Source: Flavobacterium sp. 1
GTDB taxonomy: Bacteria; Bacteroidota; Bacteroidia; Flavobacteriales; Flavobacteriaceae
NCBI RefSeq assembly: GCF_002797935.1
Contig: NZ_PGER01000001.1
Location: 3,224,001 to 3,288,000, forward strand
Direction of reading: 5' to 3'
DNA length: 64,000 nucleotides
Below are positions 8,448 to 16,306 of the stretch, in pieces. The notes beneath the pieces are model-generated. The model was given only the letters and a program-made list of their open reading frames with translations. It was not told where the DNA came from and did no database searches. Position numbers and translations under genes: made by a program. Each line of letters begins with the position of its first letter. Position 1 is the stretch's first letter.

Positions 8448-9002
8448 TCATTTTGCTAATATAAAATTGTAGGCAATTTTTACTTTGTCTGCGATTTTTT
8501 TACTCACCACGCTCGGAATATCAATATCAAAATCTTCGGGTTTTACTTCAAATGAACCAACAGCATTAACTCCGTTGGCCGTTTTCGAAATTTTTACAAT
8601 TACTGATACCAGTTTTGTTTTTCCGTGAACGGTAAGATCTCCTTTTAAAGTAAAATTTTTAGATCCATTTGTAATTTCAGAAATATCAAAATCTTCTATT
8701 TTACCTTTGAAAGTGGCTTTCGAAAACTTTTCAGATTCCATGTAATTTTCGTTGAAATGTTCCTCCATTAAAGCAACCTTAAACCGGAAGCCTTTTATAA
8801 GAACCAAAGCGGCGAAATCTCCGGTAGACTGCTCTAAAACTGCAGACACGCTTTTATTTTCAGCACCAACTTCTTCATACGAAGGCATAGAAGCCTGAAA
8901 TTTTATACTGCCTGTTTTTGTTATCAGCTTTTGCGCAAATCCATCAGTATTTACAGCCATAATCAGCAGTAATACAAAGAAATTGATAAATGATTTTTTC
9001 AT
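8448..9002 (-). CDS. YceI-like periplasmic lipid-binding protein
   Basis: A 184-aa secreted protein with a signal peptide (1-24, ending in GFA-Q). The YceI pattern is visible: TKTGSIKFQAS at the front, the MEEHFNENYMESEKFSKATFKGKI stretch (substitute for the family's L-R-S-x-F-F), then FTLKGDLTVHGKTKLV. YceI proteins are lipocalin-like barrels that bind isoprenoid or amphiphilic ligands. It is last in an operon with a haem c lipoprotein, a beta-barrel protein and an OB-fold protein. That operon has an ECF-type promoter at 10694-10722. Confidence 0.88.
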   Translation of the reverse strand: MKKSFINFFVLLLIMAVNTDGFAQKLITKTGSIKFQASMPSYEEVGAENKSVSAVLEQSTGDFAALVLIKGFRFKVALMEEHFNENYMESEKFSKATFKGKIEDFDISEITNGSKNFTLKGDLTVHGKTKLVSVIVKISKTANGVNAVGSFEVKPEDFDIDIPSVVSKKIADKVKIAYNFILAK

Positions 9003-9007
9003 AATAA

Positions 9008-9388
9008 TTAATTCTCTTTAAGTCCGTCAGTATTCCATTTTACAATTAAATCGATATTTACCTGAGACATTCTTCCTCCTTGTGGCATCAGTCCCTGCTG
9101 ACCGCTTTGCAGCTGAATTCGGCCTAACAAACCAGCACTTTCAACCGCTGTTTTAACCTCAGCATAGGTCGTTAAAGGTCTGAAAGATGCAGATCTTCCG
9201 CTTGAATGGCAGCTCACACAATTACCATCAATAATTGATTTTACATTTTTAGTATAGCTAATTGTGGTGGTGGTGGTTCCTGTTCCTGGAGTAGTAGTTG
9301 TCGGCGTGGAGACATCTTGATATGTATCAGAATTACTGCAGCTTGCAAGTGAAGCTAGTAAAATTGTAAGTGCAATTGTTTTTTTCAT
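9008..9388 (-). CDS. Monohaem c-type cytochrome lipoprotein
   Basis: A 126-aa lipoprotein. The signal peptide ends in the lipobox LASC (Cys about 17). A Thr/Pro/Gly-rich linker is followed by a small haem domain with CVSCH (C-x-x-C-H, near residue 60). The likely distal Met ligand lies in GLMPQGG (about residue 100). The size fits a class I monohaem domain anchored to the envelope. It sits 5 bp upstream of the YceI gene. It probably carries electrons or binds haem as part of the ECF-controlled envelope unit, and no partner oxidase is seen nearby. Confidence 0.88.
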   Translation of the reverse strand: MKKTIALTILLASLASCSNSDTYQDVSTPTTTTPGTGTTTTTISYTKNVKSIIDGNCVSCHSSGRSASFRPLTTYAEVKTAVESAGLLGRIQLQSGQQGLMPQGGRMSQVNIDLIVKWNTDGLKEN

Positions 9389-9409
9389 AAAATTTGTTAT
9401 TTATAGTTA

Positions 9410-10252
9410 TTAAAATACTCTGTATAAGTTAAATCCAAAAAAGAAATCTCCTTTACCCCACTCACCAGATGCATTTGTAAGATAACCGCTCTCACTCATG
9501 GATTGTGAATTGGTAAATATTAGCTGAAAAACATGTCCTCCAGTTTCTATATCAAGACCTACTGACAATGGGTTTTCATAAAAGTTCGGTTTATCAAAAT
9601 TGTGCATATATTCTAAATTGACAGATAATCTTTTGGTGATTTTATAACGTCCGCCTCCTCCAAAAGAAAACTGATTATCATTTTCTAAATCAGGATTATA
9701 AAGATTTTTATGTATAAATGACGGCACCAGTTCCAAGGATAGTTTTTGAGTAATTTTCCTTGAAATCAACAGCTGCTGTACGTATGTCATGCGATGCTTA
9801 GATTCTAAGCCGGGATATTGATCCTTTTCTAAAAATGTATTAATATCCGCAACACTGTACCCAACAATGTCTAGCGGAAAACTATCGCCTTGTCTCATCA
9901 TTCGGTATTTCAGTCCGGTCTCATACATTTTGTTTAATGTATGTCTGGAAAGGCTGACTGATAACCAATCTGTAACTCCATAAATACCGCCAAGTTTTGT
10001 AGTAGCGTTATCAAGACCAAAAAAACTGTCTAAACCATCTTTAACAGTGCCAAAACGATGCGAGACCACAAAATAGAACTCTTTTTTCGCAGGCATTTTT
10101 GTTGTCTGTAAGGTTACCAGCTGTAAAGCCTTAAAAGTTGCTGTAGAATAGTTTTTTTCTAACTGAGCAGAATCAAGATCCTTAAGCAAGTCATCTTGCG
10201 AATATGCCATCGTAGCCAAAAAAAGGCAGACTGGGACTAAAAATTTCTTCAT
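9410..10252 (-). CDS. DUF5777-type outer-membrane barrel protein
   Basis: A 280-aa protein with a signal peptide (1-18, YSQ). Alternating-hydrophobicity strands run to a C-terminal phenylalanine (FGFNLYRVF), as in outer-membrane barrels. The segment FYFVVSHRFGTVKDGLDSFFGLD is what I recall as typical of the DUF5777 family, often found beside YceI and c-type cytochrome genes in Bacteroidota. Function is unknown. It lies between the OB-fold gene (7 bp) and the haem lipoprotein gene (21 bp). Confidence 0.78.
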   Translation of the reverse strand: MKKFLVPVCLFLATMAYSQDDLLKDLDSAQLEKNYSTATFKALQLVTLQTTKMPAKKEFYFVVSHRFGTVKDGLDSFFGLDNATTKLGGIYGVTDWLSVSLSRHTLNKMYETGLKYRMMRQGDSFPLDIVGYSVADINTFLEKDQYPGLESKHRMTYVQQLLISRKITQKLSLELVPSFIHKNLYNPDLENDNQFSFGGGGRYKITKRLSVNLEYMHNFDKPNFYENPLSVGLDIETGGHVFQLIFTNSQSMSESGYLTNASGEWGKGDFFFGFNLYRVF

Positions 10253-10259
10253 AAATTAA

Positions 10260-10664
10260 TTAATTGTTTAGTTTATTAATAGTGCATTGGTCCAATTTAA
10301 CCTCTTGAAATAGTTCATCATAACCAATACATTTACCTTTAACAGTTACTTTATTATTTATAAGGCTGTCTTTTATTTTTTGAGTGAACAGACAAAAAAC
10401 AGCATTATCAAGAATGACTACATAGTCTGTTTCTTTTGTTACTTTACCTGTTATTTCAATAGTTTTATTGAGATATAATGAATCTGCTTTTTTTTGATTT
10501 GAATTATAATCGTAGAGTAATTTTGTTGTTGCTATACTAAAATCTGGCATTTCAGATTCTATATTACGCGCTTCCTTAAAGACAACTCCGTAGTAAAAAT
10601 AAATACCAGCAGATGCCACTAATAATAAGCCTACAATTACGAATGCTATTCTTTTTGTTTTCAT
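10260..10664 (-). CDS. Membrane-anchored OB-fold (tRNA_anti-like) protein
   Basis: A 134-aa protein with one N-terminal membrane helix (about 8-27) and an exported OB-type beta barrel. The signature is LNKTIEITGKVTKE, then VVILDNAVFCLF, then KVTVKGKCIGYD and VKLDQCTI. This matches the tRNA_anti-like domain family, whose role is unknown and need not involve RNA. It is first in the operon 10664-8448. An ECF-type promoter copy lies about 30 bp upstream of the start. Confidence 0.72.
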   Translation of the reverse strand: MKTKRIAFVIVGLLLVASAGIYFYYGVVFKEARNIESEMPDFSIATTKLLYDYNSNQKKADSLYLNKTIEITGKVTKETDYVVILDNAVFCLFTQKIKDSLINNKVTVKGKCIGYDELFQEVKLDQCTINKLNN

Positions 10665-10693
10665 TTTTTTATTCTTTTGATAGGGTTCAATTC

Positions 10694-10722
10694 TAAAACA
10701 GCTTTGGTACAGATTACCCTAC
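10694..10722 (-). promoter_or_regulatory. ECF-sigma promoter copy 1 (OB-fold/barrel/cytochrome/YceI operon)
   Basis: On the minus strand this reads GTAGGGTAA, 13 nt, TGTTTTA, ending 30 bp before the ATG at 10664. The identical pair of blocks with identical 13-nt spacing occurs at 12004-12032, 15555-15583 and 16149-16177. All lie around a FecI/FecR pair, so I read it as the -35/-10 of that ECF sigma factor. It shares more sequence with copy 2 (including AAAGC before the second block) than the core. Confidence 0.75.
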
Positions 10723-10822
10723 CAAAGAATTATTTATTTTGTAAAAAAATAAAGAAGAAATTAGGAGAAAGATTGATCAATGAAAAATTTTGAAGTAGTA
10801 TAACAGAATCTTTCCTTTTATT

Positions 10823-10863
10823 ATTTCAAATTAGTTCAACAGAACATTGAACTAATTTGAAAT
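10823..10863 (-). terminator. Perfect 17-bp hairpin after the repeat lipoprotein gene
   Basis: The arms 10823-10839 and 10847-10863 are perfectly complementary over 17 bp with a 7-nt loop (CAGAACA). The hairpin lies 33 bp past the lipoprotein stop. The trailing T-run on the minus strand is weak, so it may act as a terminator or an RNA-stabilising end. Confidence 0.55.
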
Positions 10864-10895
10864 ACATCATGGTATTTTATGAAATTATCAGCAGT

Positions 10896-11771
10896 TTATA
10901 TCGCAAGCGGCATATCTTTTACCGGTACCGGCCAAACTCCTGGGCTAGGAAAACTAATTCCTTTATTTGCACCTCTAACACTTGCATCTTGTCCAAAATA
11001 ATAAAGTGGCCAACCATTGTAAGTCAGTTGAGATTTACCAAATACTGTAATAACACTAAATTTAGATTTGTCAAGAGTAGAAGGAACAACAATTTTATCG
11101 GTTTCATATATTGGCCAAACAGCATTGTTTGAAAAATCTGCTTTTGTGAAATTATTCTTGTTGAAATTATCATTTTTGAAAGCATAAAGCGTTAGCCCTT
11201 TAGCATCTGTAAAGTAAGTAGTCAAACCATCTCCAACAGTGTAATCAGATTTGTAATTTTTTCCGTCATGTCCTAAAAGCTGACTTTTTACAATCATAAT
11301 AGAATAATCTGGTTTTGCAACAAACCAAACACCACCAACTCCGTCTCCTGTCGTTTTGCCGGCAGCTTCTGCTGTATTGGTTCCGTTTACACTTGGCGCA
11401 TAATAGTACAATGGCCATCCTTTATAGGTTACTTGTTTTTTACCAGATGTTGTGGTTATGGTAGCAAAGTCTGAAAATGTTAATCCTGTACCTAATTTAT
11501 CAGCGGTTAGATTATCTAAATAAAATGGAGGCCAAACCAGTTCACATCCTCCCGTACAGGTTACTTGGTTTTTAGCATCTGTTGAAAAAAAGTATAAAGA
11601 TCTTCCATCCTTATCTGAAAGATAAGAGCCTAATGTAGTACTTGTAGAAAGTGAAATTTCTTTTTTTGCTTCTGGAGTTGGAGTTTCATTATCCTTGTCA
11701 CTACTACAGCTTAATAAAAATGTTGTTGCTGCAAAAGCAACTAAAGCGAGTTTAATTTGTTTTAATTTCAT
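10896..11771 (-). CDS. COG4315-type secreted repeat lipoprotein
   Basis: A 291-aa lipoprotein. The signal peptide ends LLSC (Cys about 22), followed by SSDKDNE, an acidic stretch resembling the Bacteroidota surface-lipoprotein export signal. The body has two similar halves, each built of two short repeats. DGRSLYFFSTD with TCTGGCELVWPPF and GLTLYAFKNDN with FSNNAVWPIYE are one pair, and KQVTYKGWPLYYYAPS and SQLTYNGWPLYYFGQD the other. This is the 'secreted repeat of unknown function' (COG4315) seen in several phyla. It is probably expressed from the ECF-type promoter at 12004-12032 together with a small upstream ORF. Confidence 0.85.
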   Translation of the reverse strand: MKLKQIKLALVAFAATTFLLSCSSDKDNETPTPEAKKEISLSTSTTLGSYLSDKDGRSLYFFSTDAKNQVTCTGGCELVWPPFYLDNLTADKLGTGLTFSDFATITTTSGKKQVTYKGWPLYYYAPSVNGTNTAEAAGKTTGDGVGGVWFVAKPDYSIMIVKSQLLGHDGKNYKSDYTVGDGLTTYFTDAKGLTLYAFKNDNFNKNNFTKADFSNNAVWPIYETDKIVVPSTLDKSKFSVITVFGKSQLTYNGWPLYYFGQDASVRGANKGISFPSPGVWPVPVKDMPLAI

Positions 11772-11783
11772 GGTTTTTTTAAT

Positions 11784-11945
11784 TTAGTTTGTATCGAAAT
11801 GGAAAAAATATACATTACCAGTATTGGTAAATTCATTTATTGTAATAATTGTATCGGGGGGAATTTGTGCTAACTTTTTATGAGCATTTTCTTCAATAAT
11901 CAGATCTTTATTTTTACGAACTGTTATAAAAAAAGTTGACCTCAT
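11784..11945 (-). CDS. Putative small protein (53 aa) ahead of the repeat lipoprotein
   Basis: An ATG at 11945 opens 53 codons ending at TAA 11784-11786, 12 bp before the lipoprotein ATG. The translation has balanced, protein-like composition (for example KDLIIEENAHKKL and PPDTIITINEF), no signal peptide and no family I recognise. It lies inside the 230-bp leader between the ECF-type promoter (12004-12032) and the lipoprotein gene, so it would be the first gene of that transcript. Reading direction and tight spacing support it. The short length keeps confidence modest. Confidence 0.4.
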   Translation of the reverse strand: MRSTFFITVRKNKDLIIEENAHKKLAQIPPDTIITINEFTNTGNVYFFHFDTN

Positions 11946-12003
11946 GGCCAAGTATCAAGTTTTTTAAGGAAGTCATTTTTTGTCTTTTAATAGGATTCAA
12001 CAG

Positions 12004-12032
12004 TAAAACAGCTTTAATGCAGATTACCCTAC
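12004..12032 (-). promoter_or_regulatory. ECF-sigma promoter copy 2 (small ORF / repeat lipoprotein)
   Basis: The minus strand reads GTAGGGTAA-N13-TGTTTTA. The 20 bp on the upstream side (CTTTG before the first block) and the AAAGC spacer end match copy 1, so the two look like a recent duplication of a whole promoter. It lies 59 bp upstream of the small ORF at 11945 and 233 bp upstream of the lipoprotein ATG. Confidence 0.72.
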
Positions 12033-12103
12033 CAAAGAATTGTTATTTTATAAAAAAAATAAAAAGGAGGACAAGATTTTTTTCAAACCTCGTATAAGCA
12101 GTG

Positions 12104-14635
12104 TTAGAATGAAACTCTAAAACTCATGTTTGGAGTTCTTTGCAGTGAGAATGTTTCTACATCCTCTATAGAATTTGTTAAAGAACTTATTCTATAATAT
12201 TCGTTGATTTCATTTTTCCTGTTTAGGATATTTAAGATAGAAATACCTAATTTGCATTGAATTCCATTTGCAGTTTCCCATTTGTAAGTAGAGGAAAGAT
12301 TAAGTTGTGCAAAAATATTTAAATTGGTATTGTTCGGTTTATTGTAAACCAGCACTGGATTAGAAAGGTCGATTTGGTTACTGGCTGGAGAGGTTTTTGG
12401 TCTGCCTGAAGTCCATTTTGTTCCCAAAGCAATTTTGAAATTGTTTTTCTCATAAATTCCTGCCCATGATAAAGTATGAATTAATTCAAAGTTGTTTGGG
12501 AAAATTGGGTATTCATAATTGGAGAAATCATAACTGTTGTCATTATAGGTATAACTTAACCAAGTCAGAAAGTGATTCATTTTTTTTTGAATCAGAATTT
12601 CTGTTCCCAAAATTTCATAATCGCCAGTTGTTCGGATAAACTCTAATTGATTCTGAAAACCTTGGCTGGAAGTTGTAATTCCGTTTACTTTTTTATAAAA
12701 ATTTTCTATATCCAAGAGCCAATCATTCTTTTTATAGAATAAATTTAAAGATATCTGTTTACTTTTTTGAATTGGAATTGTGGTGTTATCTGATAAAACC
12801 CAACGCCTTTTTTCAATTCCAAAATAATCTTTCTGCAAATAAATGATTTGCTGCGAATTTTGGCTTTTTAACTCGCCCAGCAGTTCTACATTCAGACTTT
12901 TACTGATGCCATAGCTAAACTGCATTCGCGGTTCTACACTATATTTATTAAATTTTTCAATATAATTGATCCGCGTTCCTGCCTTAAAATATATTCTGGA
13001 AATGGTGTCATTGTATTTCCCTTCCAAAATTAAGGCATGTGTTCTCAGCACGTCTTTAACTTTACGATAGAAATCAGGATTCCTTACCTGCTCTAAATTA
13101 GTAATACCTATTTCATTAAACTGATAACCATCATTAAAACTGAATTTTGAACTAATACTATGATTATTTTCTAAATTAATTCCATTATTGTCAACTGTAT
13201 TTTCCTGAATAACAATTTGATTCCCGAAAGTAGTTTTCTGGTTCGCCAAAAGCTCATAGGAAGAATTATAAACATTAATTTTGGTAGTATTGAAGCTGTT
13301 CCAGTTTCGTTTCCATGATAAATTTCCCCCATAATTTTGTTGACGTAAAACATTGTTTTCTGATTTGACCATGCTATAGTAAGTAGCACTTTGAAAGACT
13401 TTTAGGTTGTCTTTTATGGTTATTAAATCCAATATTAGTTGATCTTTGAGTCCTATTTTTTGAATATATTTAATGGTGACATCATAGAAATCAAATTTTT
13501 TATCGCTTTGATAATCAATATGGTTATTTTGAGAAAAATCAGTAATCGTGGTGTTTTGAAATACTTTATTAAAATATTCTTTATACGTGGGAGTTTCTAG
13601 AAAATCAGTAATGGATTTTCGACCTGAAATTTCGATATAACTCTTTTTTGAGAGATTGTATTTCGCATAAATATCAACATTAATCATATTGATTCCTGCA
13701 CTAAGAGTGTTTTTTTCTGCTGTTTCCGGAGTAGAAGAAATAGCCACTACGCTGGAAACGCTTTCTCCGTAAAAAGCAGAACTCCCGTTTTTATAAATAG
13801 AAATGGTATGTGCCAAATTGGGATTAAAAACCGATATTAAACCAAAAAAATGTCCCGTTTGAAACATTCGTATTCCATTCCATAAAAACAAATTTTGGTC
13901 GTGTGTACCTCCGCGTACATTGATGCTCGACACGCTTTCGTCAATGCTGTTTACGCCGGGAATCTGCTGCATTGTCTGCAAAGCATCAGGCTCAATAAGT
14001 CCTGGCAGAATACCAAACTTCTTGGGTTTAATTTCAAATGATCCGTCTTTGTTTTTTGAAATTCCCGAAGCCAAAATAGCACTGGCTTTAATCTCTTCAA
14101 GTTCTGTAATTTCAGGCTCTAATATTATTTCGAGACAATTTTTAGAGTCTTGATTACCCGCAACAATTCTTTGTGTTATAAATCCGACGTGACTAATCAG
14201 AAAAATAGCCGCATCCCTTTTTTTAAATTCAAAATAACCATTTGAATCAGTTGTTATCTGCATTTTGTTAACTAAACTAATGTTTGCGTTTTCAATAGGT
14301 TTTTTATCCGCAGAAAAAACGTAACCGCAAATTAGTTGGGATTCATTATCTTTTTTATAAATATTAATAAATTGGTTTCCTATATTTTCAAAAGATAAAT
14401 TGGTTTTTTTTTCAAGATATTGCAGTTTTTGATCTAAAGAAAGTGACCTCTTTGGAGGGTTTAACAACAGTCCGGCAATATTATCTTCGGTGTAATTAAA
14501 ACTAACCTGATGCTGTTGCTCAATATCAATTATGATTTTTTTAAAAGGCATAACTTTTTCTTTGTCCTGAGCAAAAAGATTCAGGACAAGAAAAAATGTA
14601 AAAAACAAAAAATGAAATTGTTTGGGGCGCAACAT
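12104..14635 (-). CDS. TonB-dependent outer-membrane receptor with STN domain
   Basis: An 843-aa receptor. The order is a signal peptide (1-22), an STN signalling domain (about 28-95, IIIDIEQQHQVSFNYTEDN), a carboxypeptidase-regulatory-like beta domain (about 98-175, GYVFSADKKPIENANISLV), a plug (about 205-320, LQTMQQIPGVNSIDESVSS then INVRGGTHDQNLFLWNG) and a 22-strand barrel ending FRVSF. The STN domain marks it as a signal-transducing receptor that talks to FecR. Its ATG follows the fecR stop with no gap (TAAATG). The substrate cannot be read from sequence. No SusD partner is present, which argues for a siderophore, metal or other small ligand rather than glycan import. Confidence 0.93.
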   Translation of the reverse strand: MLRPKQFHFLFFTFFLVLNLFAQDKEKVMPFKKIIIDIEQQHQVSFNYTEDNIAGLLLNPPKRSLSLDQKLQYLEKKTNLSFENIGNQFINIYKKDNESQLICGYVFSADKKPIENANISLVNKMQITTDSNGYFEFKKRDAAIFLISHVGFITQRIVAGNQDSKNCLEIILEPEITELEEIKASAILASGISKNKDGSFEIKPKKFGILPGLIEPDALQTMQQIPGVNSIDESVSSINVRGGTHDQNLFLWNGIRMFQTGHFFGLISVFNPNLAHTISIYKNGSSAFYGESVSSVVAISSTPETAEKNTLSAGINMINVDIYAKYNLSKKSYIEISGRKSITDFLETPTYKEYFNKVFQNTTITDFSQNNHIDYQSDKKFDFYDVTIKYIQKIGLKDQLILDLITIKDNLKVFQSATYYSMVKSENNVLRQQNYGGNLSWKRNWNSFNTTKINVYNSSYELLANQKTTFGNQIVIQENTVDNNGINLENNHSISSKFSFNDGYQFNEIGITNLEQVRNPDFYRKVKDVLRTHALILEGKYNDTISRIYFKAGTRINYIEKFNKYSVEPRMQFSYGISKSLNVELLGELKSQNSQQIIYLQKDYFGIEKRRWVLSDNTTIPIQKSKQISLNLFYKKNDWLLDIENFYKKVNGITTSSQGFQNQLEFIRTTGDYEILGTEILIQKKMNHFLTWLSYTYNDNSYDFSNYEYPIFPNNFELIHTLSWAGIYEKNNFKIALGTKWTSGRPKTSPASNQIDLSNPVLVYNKPNNTNLNIFAQLNLSSTYKWETANGIQCKLGISILNILNRKNEINEYYRISSLTNSIEDVETFSLQRTPNMSFRVSF

Positions 14636-15535
14636 TTATTTTTCGTCAAAAATTATTTTATTCTTTGAAACTTTTTTGGCCTCCAAATGGTAGGTTGTAC
14701 TAATAATCTGCAGGGCAACATCAAGATCTTTGGCAGGCAGTTTACCCGTAAATAAGGAAATTGTATCTTTTGCATTCAACTCAATCGTAACGTTATACTG
14801 TCTTTGAACTTCGTCTAGCAGGGATTTAATATTTTCTTTATAAAAACATATTTGATTGTCCATCCATTCTGGCTTCAATGAATTTACCCTCATGTTCACT
14901 TGTTTTCCGTTTTCAAAAGTAACGCTTTGTCCATGAGTCAACAAAATTTGAGTGTTGGCATAATTTACTTTTACACGGCCTTCATAACACACTACATCAA
15001 ACCTGTTTTTTCGGGCTTTCACGTTAAATTGAGTTCCCAAAACCGATACCTTTCCAAGGCTTGTCTGCACTTCAAAACGTCTGCCTTTGGATACCCTGAA
15101 ATAAGCTTCCCCTTTTAGTTCAAGACGTCTGTTGCTGTTCCAATTCCATTTTTTATAGTTTATTTCAGAATCGGAATTTAGCACCACTTCAGAATTATCA
15201 GGTAGTAAAAAAGTGGTTTTTTCTCCAAAATCTGCCGTTTGGGTTTGTGGTACAAAATTTTTGACCGCAAAAGTAATTCCAAGAGCTAAAACAAAGATGG
15301 CGGCTACTCGAAACATCCATTTTTTGTATAAGGGAACCACCTTTGGAGTCGTTTTTTTCTGTTTAAGAATGTTCGCCAGCATGGAGTTTTCATCCAAATC
15401 ATCCACTTCTAAATGATCAGTATAATTTTTTATTTTTTGGTATTTTTCAAAATCGGGACTTGCTTCAAATGCAGCTAATTCATCCTCCGACAAATCATTG
15501 TTGAGCCATTTAGCTAATAAGCGATTTTCTTTCAT
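14636..15535 (-). CDS. FecR-type anti-sigma factor
   Basis: A 299-aa single-pass inner-membrane protein. The N-terminal cytoplasmic part (1-88) binds the sigma factor, and one membrane helix lies at about 90-107. A periplasmic FecR beta-helical region follows, with TTFLLPDNSEVVLNSDSEINY and LGTQFNVKARK. The C-terminal STN-like domain carries LDEVQRQYNVTIEL. In this family the receptor's STN domain signals through FecR to release the ECF sigma factor. It lies 50 bp after the sigma gene, and that spacer holds an ECF-type promoter copy, so the fecR-receptor pair is likely self-amplified. Confidence 0.94.
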   Translation of the reverse strand: MKENRLLAKWLNNDLSEDELAAFEASPDFEKYQKIKNYTDHLEVDDLDENSMLANILKQKKTTPKVVPLYKKWMFRVAAIFVLALGITFAVKNFVPQTQTADFGEKTTFLLPDNSEVVLNSDSEINYKKWNWNSNRRLELKGEAYFRVSKGRRFEVQTSLGKVSVLGTQFNVKARKNRFDVVCYEGRVKVNYANTQILLTHGQSVTFENGKQVNMRVNSLKPEWMDNQICFYKENIKSLLDEVQRQYNVTIELNAKDTISLFTGKLPAKDLDVALQIISTTYHLEAKKVSKNKIIFDEK

Positions 15536-15554
15536 TGTACTGTTATTATATCAT

Positions 15555-15583
15555 TAAAACAATTGGAACTCAATTTACCCTAC
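15555..15583 (-). promoter_or_regulatory. ECF-sigma promoter copy 3 (fecR-receptor operon)
   Basis: The minus strand reads GTAGGGTAA, 13 nt, TGTTTTA in the 50-bp spacer between the sigma gene and fecR, about 20 bp before the fecR ATG. The position is where FecI-type sigma factors drive their own fecR/receptor genes. The spacer sequence differs from copies 1 and 2, which shows that only the two blocks are conserved. Confidence 0.78.
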
Positions 15584-15585
15584 TT

Positions 15586-16101
15586 TTATAAATCAATTTC
15601 TTTACGTAAACTTAACAAAGCCAAATGAATGCGTTTCTCCACTGCCTTTACGCTAAGGTTTAAATCCAAAGCAATTTCGCTGTACTTTTTTCCGTCAATC
15701 CGATGCATCAAAAAGGCAACACGCTGTTTTTCGCTTAAATTCTCAATAGCTTTCAAAAGTTTGGCTTGAAATTGTTTTTCTTCCAAAAGATATTCTGGAT
15801 TTTCATTTGTTTTATCTAAACCCGTAAAGTTTTTTTCATATCTCAAAACAACTTTTTGATGTGCAATTTCATTAAGACTGCTATTATTTGCAATAGTATA
15901 AATATATGATTTTGCTTTTTCCAGCGGCACTGAACCGCAGTTTTGCCAAAGTTTCACAAATGCTTCCTGTGCTAAATCATCTGCTTGGTCTTTATTGCCA
16001 AATTTGTAAAAAAGAAAATTTCGAAGTGCTTTTATCTGACTTTTAAAAAAAGATGAAAAGATTATTTCGTCACAAGTGTTTGATTGGGTTGTATTTGGCA
16101 T
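15586..16101 (-). CDS. ECF sigma factor (FecI-like)
   Basis: A 171-aa sigma-70 family factor. Region 2 (about 20-85) has the FLFYKFGNKDQADDLAQEAFVKLWQ pattern, split here by FYKFGN/KDQADD/LAQEAF. Region 4 (about 115-168) has LSEKQRVAFLMHRIDG, KYSEIALDLNLSVKAVEKRI. It is followed by fecR and an STN-type TonB receptor, so it is the transcription arm of a cell-surface signalling system. A TAnnTTTG -7 element (minus strand TACTTTTG, 16125-16132) gives it a housekeeping promoter. Four copies of a shared two-block promoter in the neighbourhood suggest its regulon. Confidence 0.95.
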   Translation of the reverse strand: MPNTTQSNTCDEIIFSSFFKSQIKALRNFLFYKFGNKDQADDLAQEAFVKLWQNCGSVPLEKAKSYIYTIANNSSLNEIAHQKVVLRYEKNFTGLDKTNENPEYLLEEKQFQAKLLKAIENLSEKQRVAFLMHRIDGKKYSEIALDLNLSVKAVEKRIHLALLSLRKEIDL

Positions 16102-16124
16102 TTATATTTTCAATTTATCCAATG

Positions 16125-16132
16125 CAAAAGTA
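16125..16132 (-). promoter_or_regulatory. Housekeeping -7 element of the ECF sigma gene
   Basis: The minus strand reads TACTTTTG, matching the Bacteroidota TAnnTTTG -7 box, 23 bp before the ATG at 16101. It allows basal sigma expression independent of the ECF promoter. Confidence 0.55.
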
Positions 16133-16148
16133 TTTGTTTTTAATTTAA

Positions 16149-16177
16149 GTAGGGTAAAAACAAGACTGATTGTTTTA
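16149..16177 (+). promoter_or_regulatory. ECF-sigma promoter copy 4 (plus strand, toward repeat lipoprotein)
   Basis: The plus strand reads GTAGGGTAA, 13 nt, TGTTTTA: the same blocks and spacing as the three minus-strand copies. It points at the lipoprotein gene starting at 16307. That gene also has a TAnnTTTG box (TACCTTTG, 16286-16293), so it may have two promoters. Confidence 0.68.
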
Positions 16178-16306
16178 TATAAGTCTGAAATGTTTTTTAT
16201 TTTCTTGTGATAATTAGGTATAAAAAAACAAAACCGAAAACCTTGATGCTGAATTTAAACGAAAAACAGTTTCTTTAAATTTTATTACCTTTGTAAAAAT
16301 ATAAAT

